A stretch of 64,000 nt of DNA from Streptomyces abyssalis (lineage in GTDB: Bacteria > Actinomycetota > Actinomycetes > Streptomycetales > Streptomycetaceae), in the NCBI RefSeq assembly GCF_001751365.1, contig NZ_LJGT01000041.1, positions 178,207 through 242,206 on the forward strand. The letters are read 5' to 3'. A program made the position numbers and the translations under genes. The first letter of the stretch is position 1. The number at the start of each line of letters is the position of its first letter. The notes beneath the pieces were generated by a model. The model was not told the origin of the DNA and ran no database searches. It saw only the letters and a list, made by a program, of their open reading frames with translations. This document shows, one piece after another, positions 61,196 to 64,000 of this stretch.

Positions 61196-61268
61196 CTGGC
61201 ACTCGTGTTGACGGAGTGCTAACCGCGGCATAATGTCGACCCTGGCACTCTCCCATTGCGAGTGCCAG
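61196..61268 (+). promoter_or_regulatory. groES promoter with two CIRCE elements
   Basis: CIRCE-1 (61196-61222) is CTGGCACTC-N9-GAGTGCTAA and CIRCE-2 (61242-61268) is CTGGCACTC-N9-GAGTGCCAG. They flank the promoter TTGACG (61208-61213) and TAATGT (61231-61236), spaced 17. HrcA repression is the known mechanism for CIRCE. Confidence 0.93.
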
Positions 61269-61372
61269 ACATCAGCGACAGGAAGATCCGGCACCCGCGA
61301 CGACGGATCAGCCAGGTCGCCACCCCAGACATAAGACCCCGTTATGAGATCTCCGAAGGGGGAGGTCGGATC

Positions 61373-61678
61373 GTGACGACCGCCAGCAAGGTTGCCATCA
61401 AGCCGCTTGAGGACCGCATCGTGGTCCAGCCGCTCGACGCTGAAGAGACCACGGCCTCAGGCCTGGTCATCCCGGACACCGCCAAGGAGAAGCCCCAGGA
61501 GGGCACGGTCCTGGCTGTAGGCCCGGGCCGCTTCGAGGACGGCAACCGTCTGCCGCTCGACGTGAACGTCGGCGACATCGTGCTGTACAGCAAGTACGGC
61601 GGCACCGAGGTGAAGTACAGCGGCGAGGAGTACCTCGTCCTCTCGGCTCGCGACGTTCTCGCGATCGTCGAGAAGTAA
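61373..61678 (+). CDS. groES: Co-chaperonin GroES
   Basis: GroES caps the GroEL cage. The 101-residue protein from GTG 61373 (MTTASKVAIKPLEDR) has the mobile loop (about 22-35, AEETTASGLVIPD) and the GDIVLYSKYGGTEV core. GAAGGGGGAGG precedes the start. groEL1 follows after 109 bases. Confidence 0.96.
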   Translation: MTTASKVAIKPLEDRIVVQPLDAEETTASGLVIPDTAKEKPQEGTVLAVGPGRFEDGNRLPLDVNVGDIVLYSKYGGTEVKYSGEEYLVLSARDVLAIVEK

Positions 61679-61787
61679 GTCACCGCAGCCGGAAGACACT
61701 TCTGATCCGCGCCCCGGTCCCTCCCGCATCACACGAGATGTACCGGGGGCCGGGGCGCGGTTCGTTCGAGAGGACTCAACAGCTCCC

Positions 61788-63413
<1,626 letters not shown>

Positions 63414-63438
63414 CGCCGACGCGTCAGCCCACCCGACC

Positions 63439-63475
63439 GAGGCCCGGTGCTCCCCGCTTGGGGGCGCCGGGCCTC
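63439..63475 (+). terminator. Terminator after groEL1
   Basis: GAGGCCCGG (63439-63447) pairs with CCGGGCCTC (63467-63475), and an inner CCCC with GGGG completes the hairpin. Confidence 0.8.
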
Positions 63476-63990
63476 TGGTTGTCCGACTGGGCCCGCCGCG
63501 TGTTCGCGTGCGGTGTGTTCGGGGTTCCGGGTGCGTGCCGCTGCGGCGGTGGCTCCGGGAAGGCATGATTTACCTCCCTGTACCGGTACGGGGACCTGTT
63601 CTGGCTCCCATATGGCGGTCCGCAAATCATGCTTGAGTTTCCCGGAGCCACCGCCTCCGCGTCCCACCCCCTCCGGTCGTCCGAGCGGCTTTCCCCTGGT
63701 GGTTCCCGGACAGGTTGCGGGTTGCTGCCGTGCGGACCTTTCGGCACGTGTACGTGCCTTGCGGCTCCAACCATCGGTGTTCAGGGGCCCGTTGGGCCCT
63801 GCCGTGGTCCGAGAGCGGCAGCGGGTCCGACGGGAGGAACGAGGCAACTGACTGGGGCCACCGGCGGGGAGCCGCCGACGGAGGGGAGGGGGCGGGACGC
63901 GCAGGGGTGCGTGTCCGGACGCTTGCCCGTGATTTGCCGACCGGCACATGGAGGGCTGAACAAGCAGGCTGACGGTTCAGGGAGGTAAAT
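63476..63990 (+). other. Structured gap after groEL1
   Basis: No gene is seen. It holds a 26-bp stem (63545-63571 with 63624-63655), the palindrome GTACCGGTAC (63580-63589), hairpins at 63743-63758 and 63782-63801, and a 13-base complement of the downstream ribosome binding site. Confidence 0.6.
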
Positions 63991-64000
63991 ATGGGGTCTC
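63991..64000 (+). CDS. Possible start of a gene cut by the window edge
   Basis: ATG at 63991 follows GGAGG with a five-base spacing (63981-63985). Only three codons are visible (Met-Gly-Ser). No product can be named. Confidence 0.35.

Overview
The window is about 64 kb of high-GC actinobacterial chromosome. Gene order, GTG/TTG starts, leaders and protein sequences point to the Streptomycetaceae: rpoB begins with TTG, RNA polymerase subunits are Streptomyces-sized, S14 is the zinc form, and the groES-groEL1 pair carries CIRCE operators. It is mostly translation and transcription core. The window opens inside tRNA-Trp and ends ten bases into a possible gene.

Layout. (1) 1-5183: tRNA-Trp, secE-nusG-rplK-rplA, a lipoprotein gene, then rplJ-rplL behind an L10-type leader. 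(2) 5184-13829: rpoB-rpoC, a strong terminator and a DUF1707 membrane protein. (3) 13830-18684: the str operon rpsL-rpsG-fusA-tuf. (4) 18700-21792: a short accessory block with yceI, panD, a MarR regulator and a class V PLP-fold protein. (5) 21793-39557: S10, spc and alpha operons with secY, adk, map, infA, rpmJ (37 aa), rpsD and rpoA-rplQ. (6) 39598-46385: truA, an anchored protein on the minus strand, an ABC-F ATPase, rplM-rpsI and glmM. (7) 46479-59878: coaA, a stand-alone GlmS-type glutaminase domain, acpS, nnr, alr, a hydrolase, and tsaE, tsaB, rimI, tsaD with small neighbours and a YkuD-like protein lacking its catalytic residues. (8) 59924-64000: a THUMP-like methyltransferase, groES-groEL1, and an unusual structured gap before a possible next gene.

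The genes supply ribosome assembly, transcription, protein export (SecE, SecY, Map), tRNA modification (TsaB/D/E, TruA), cell-wall precursors (GlmM, Alr), CoA and ACP supply (PanD, CoaA, AcpS) and folding.

Points most worth checking: Asn at the rifampicin-critical position 442 of RpoB; a glutaminase-only GlmS fragment where a full glmS would be expected; a 13-nt element exactly complementary to the ribosome binding site of the gene entering at 63991, next to a 26-bp stem; a 25-nt hairpin shared by the rpsL and rpsJ leaders; an iron-box-like palindrome before a small unknown gene; and a YkuD fold without its catalytic Cys. Comparisons with named relatives are from memory; no database search was run.
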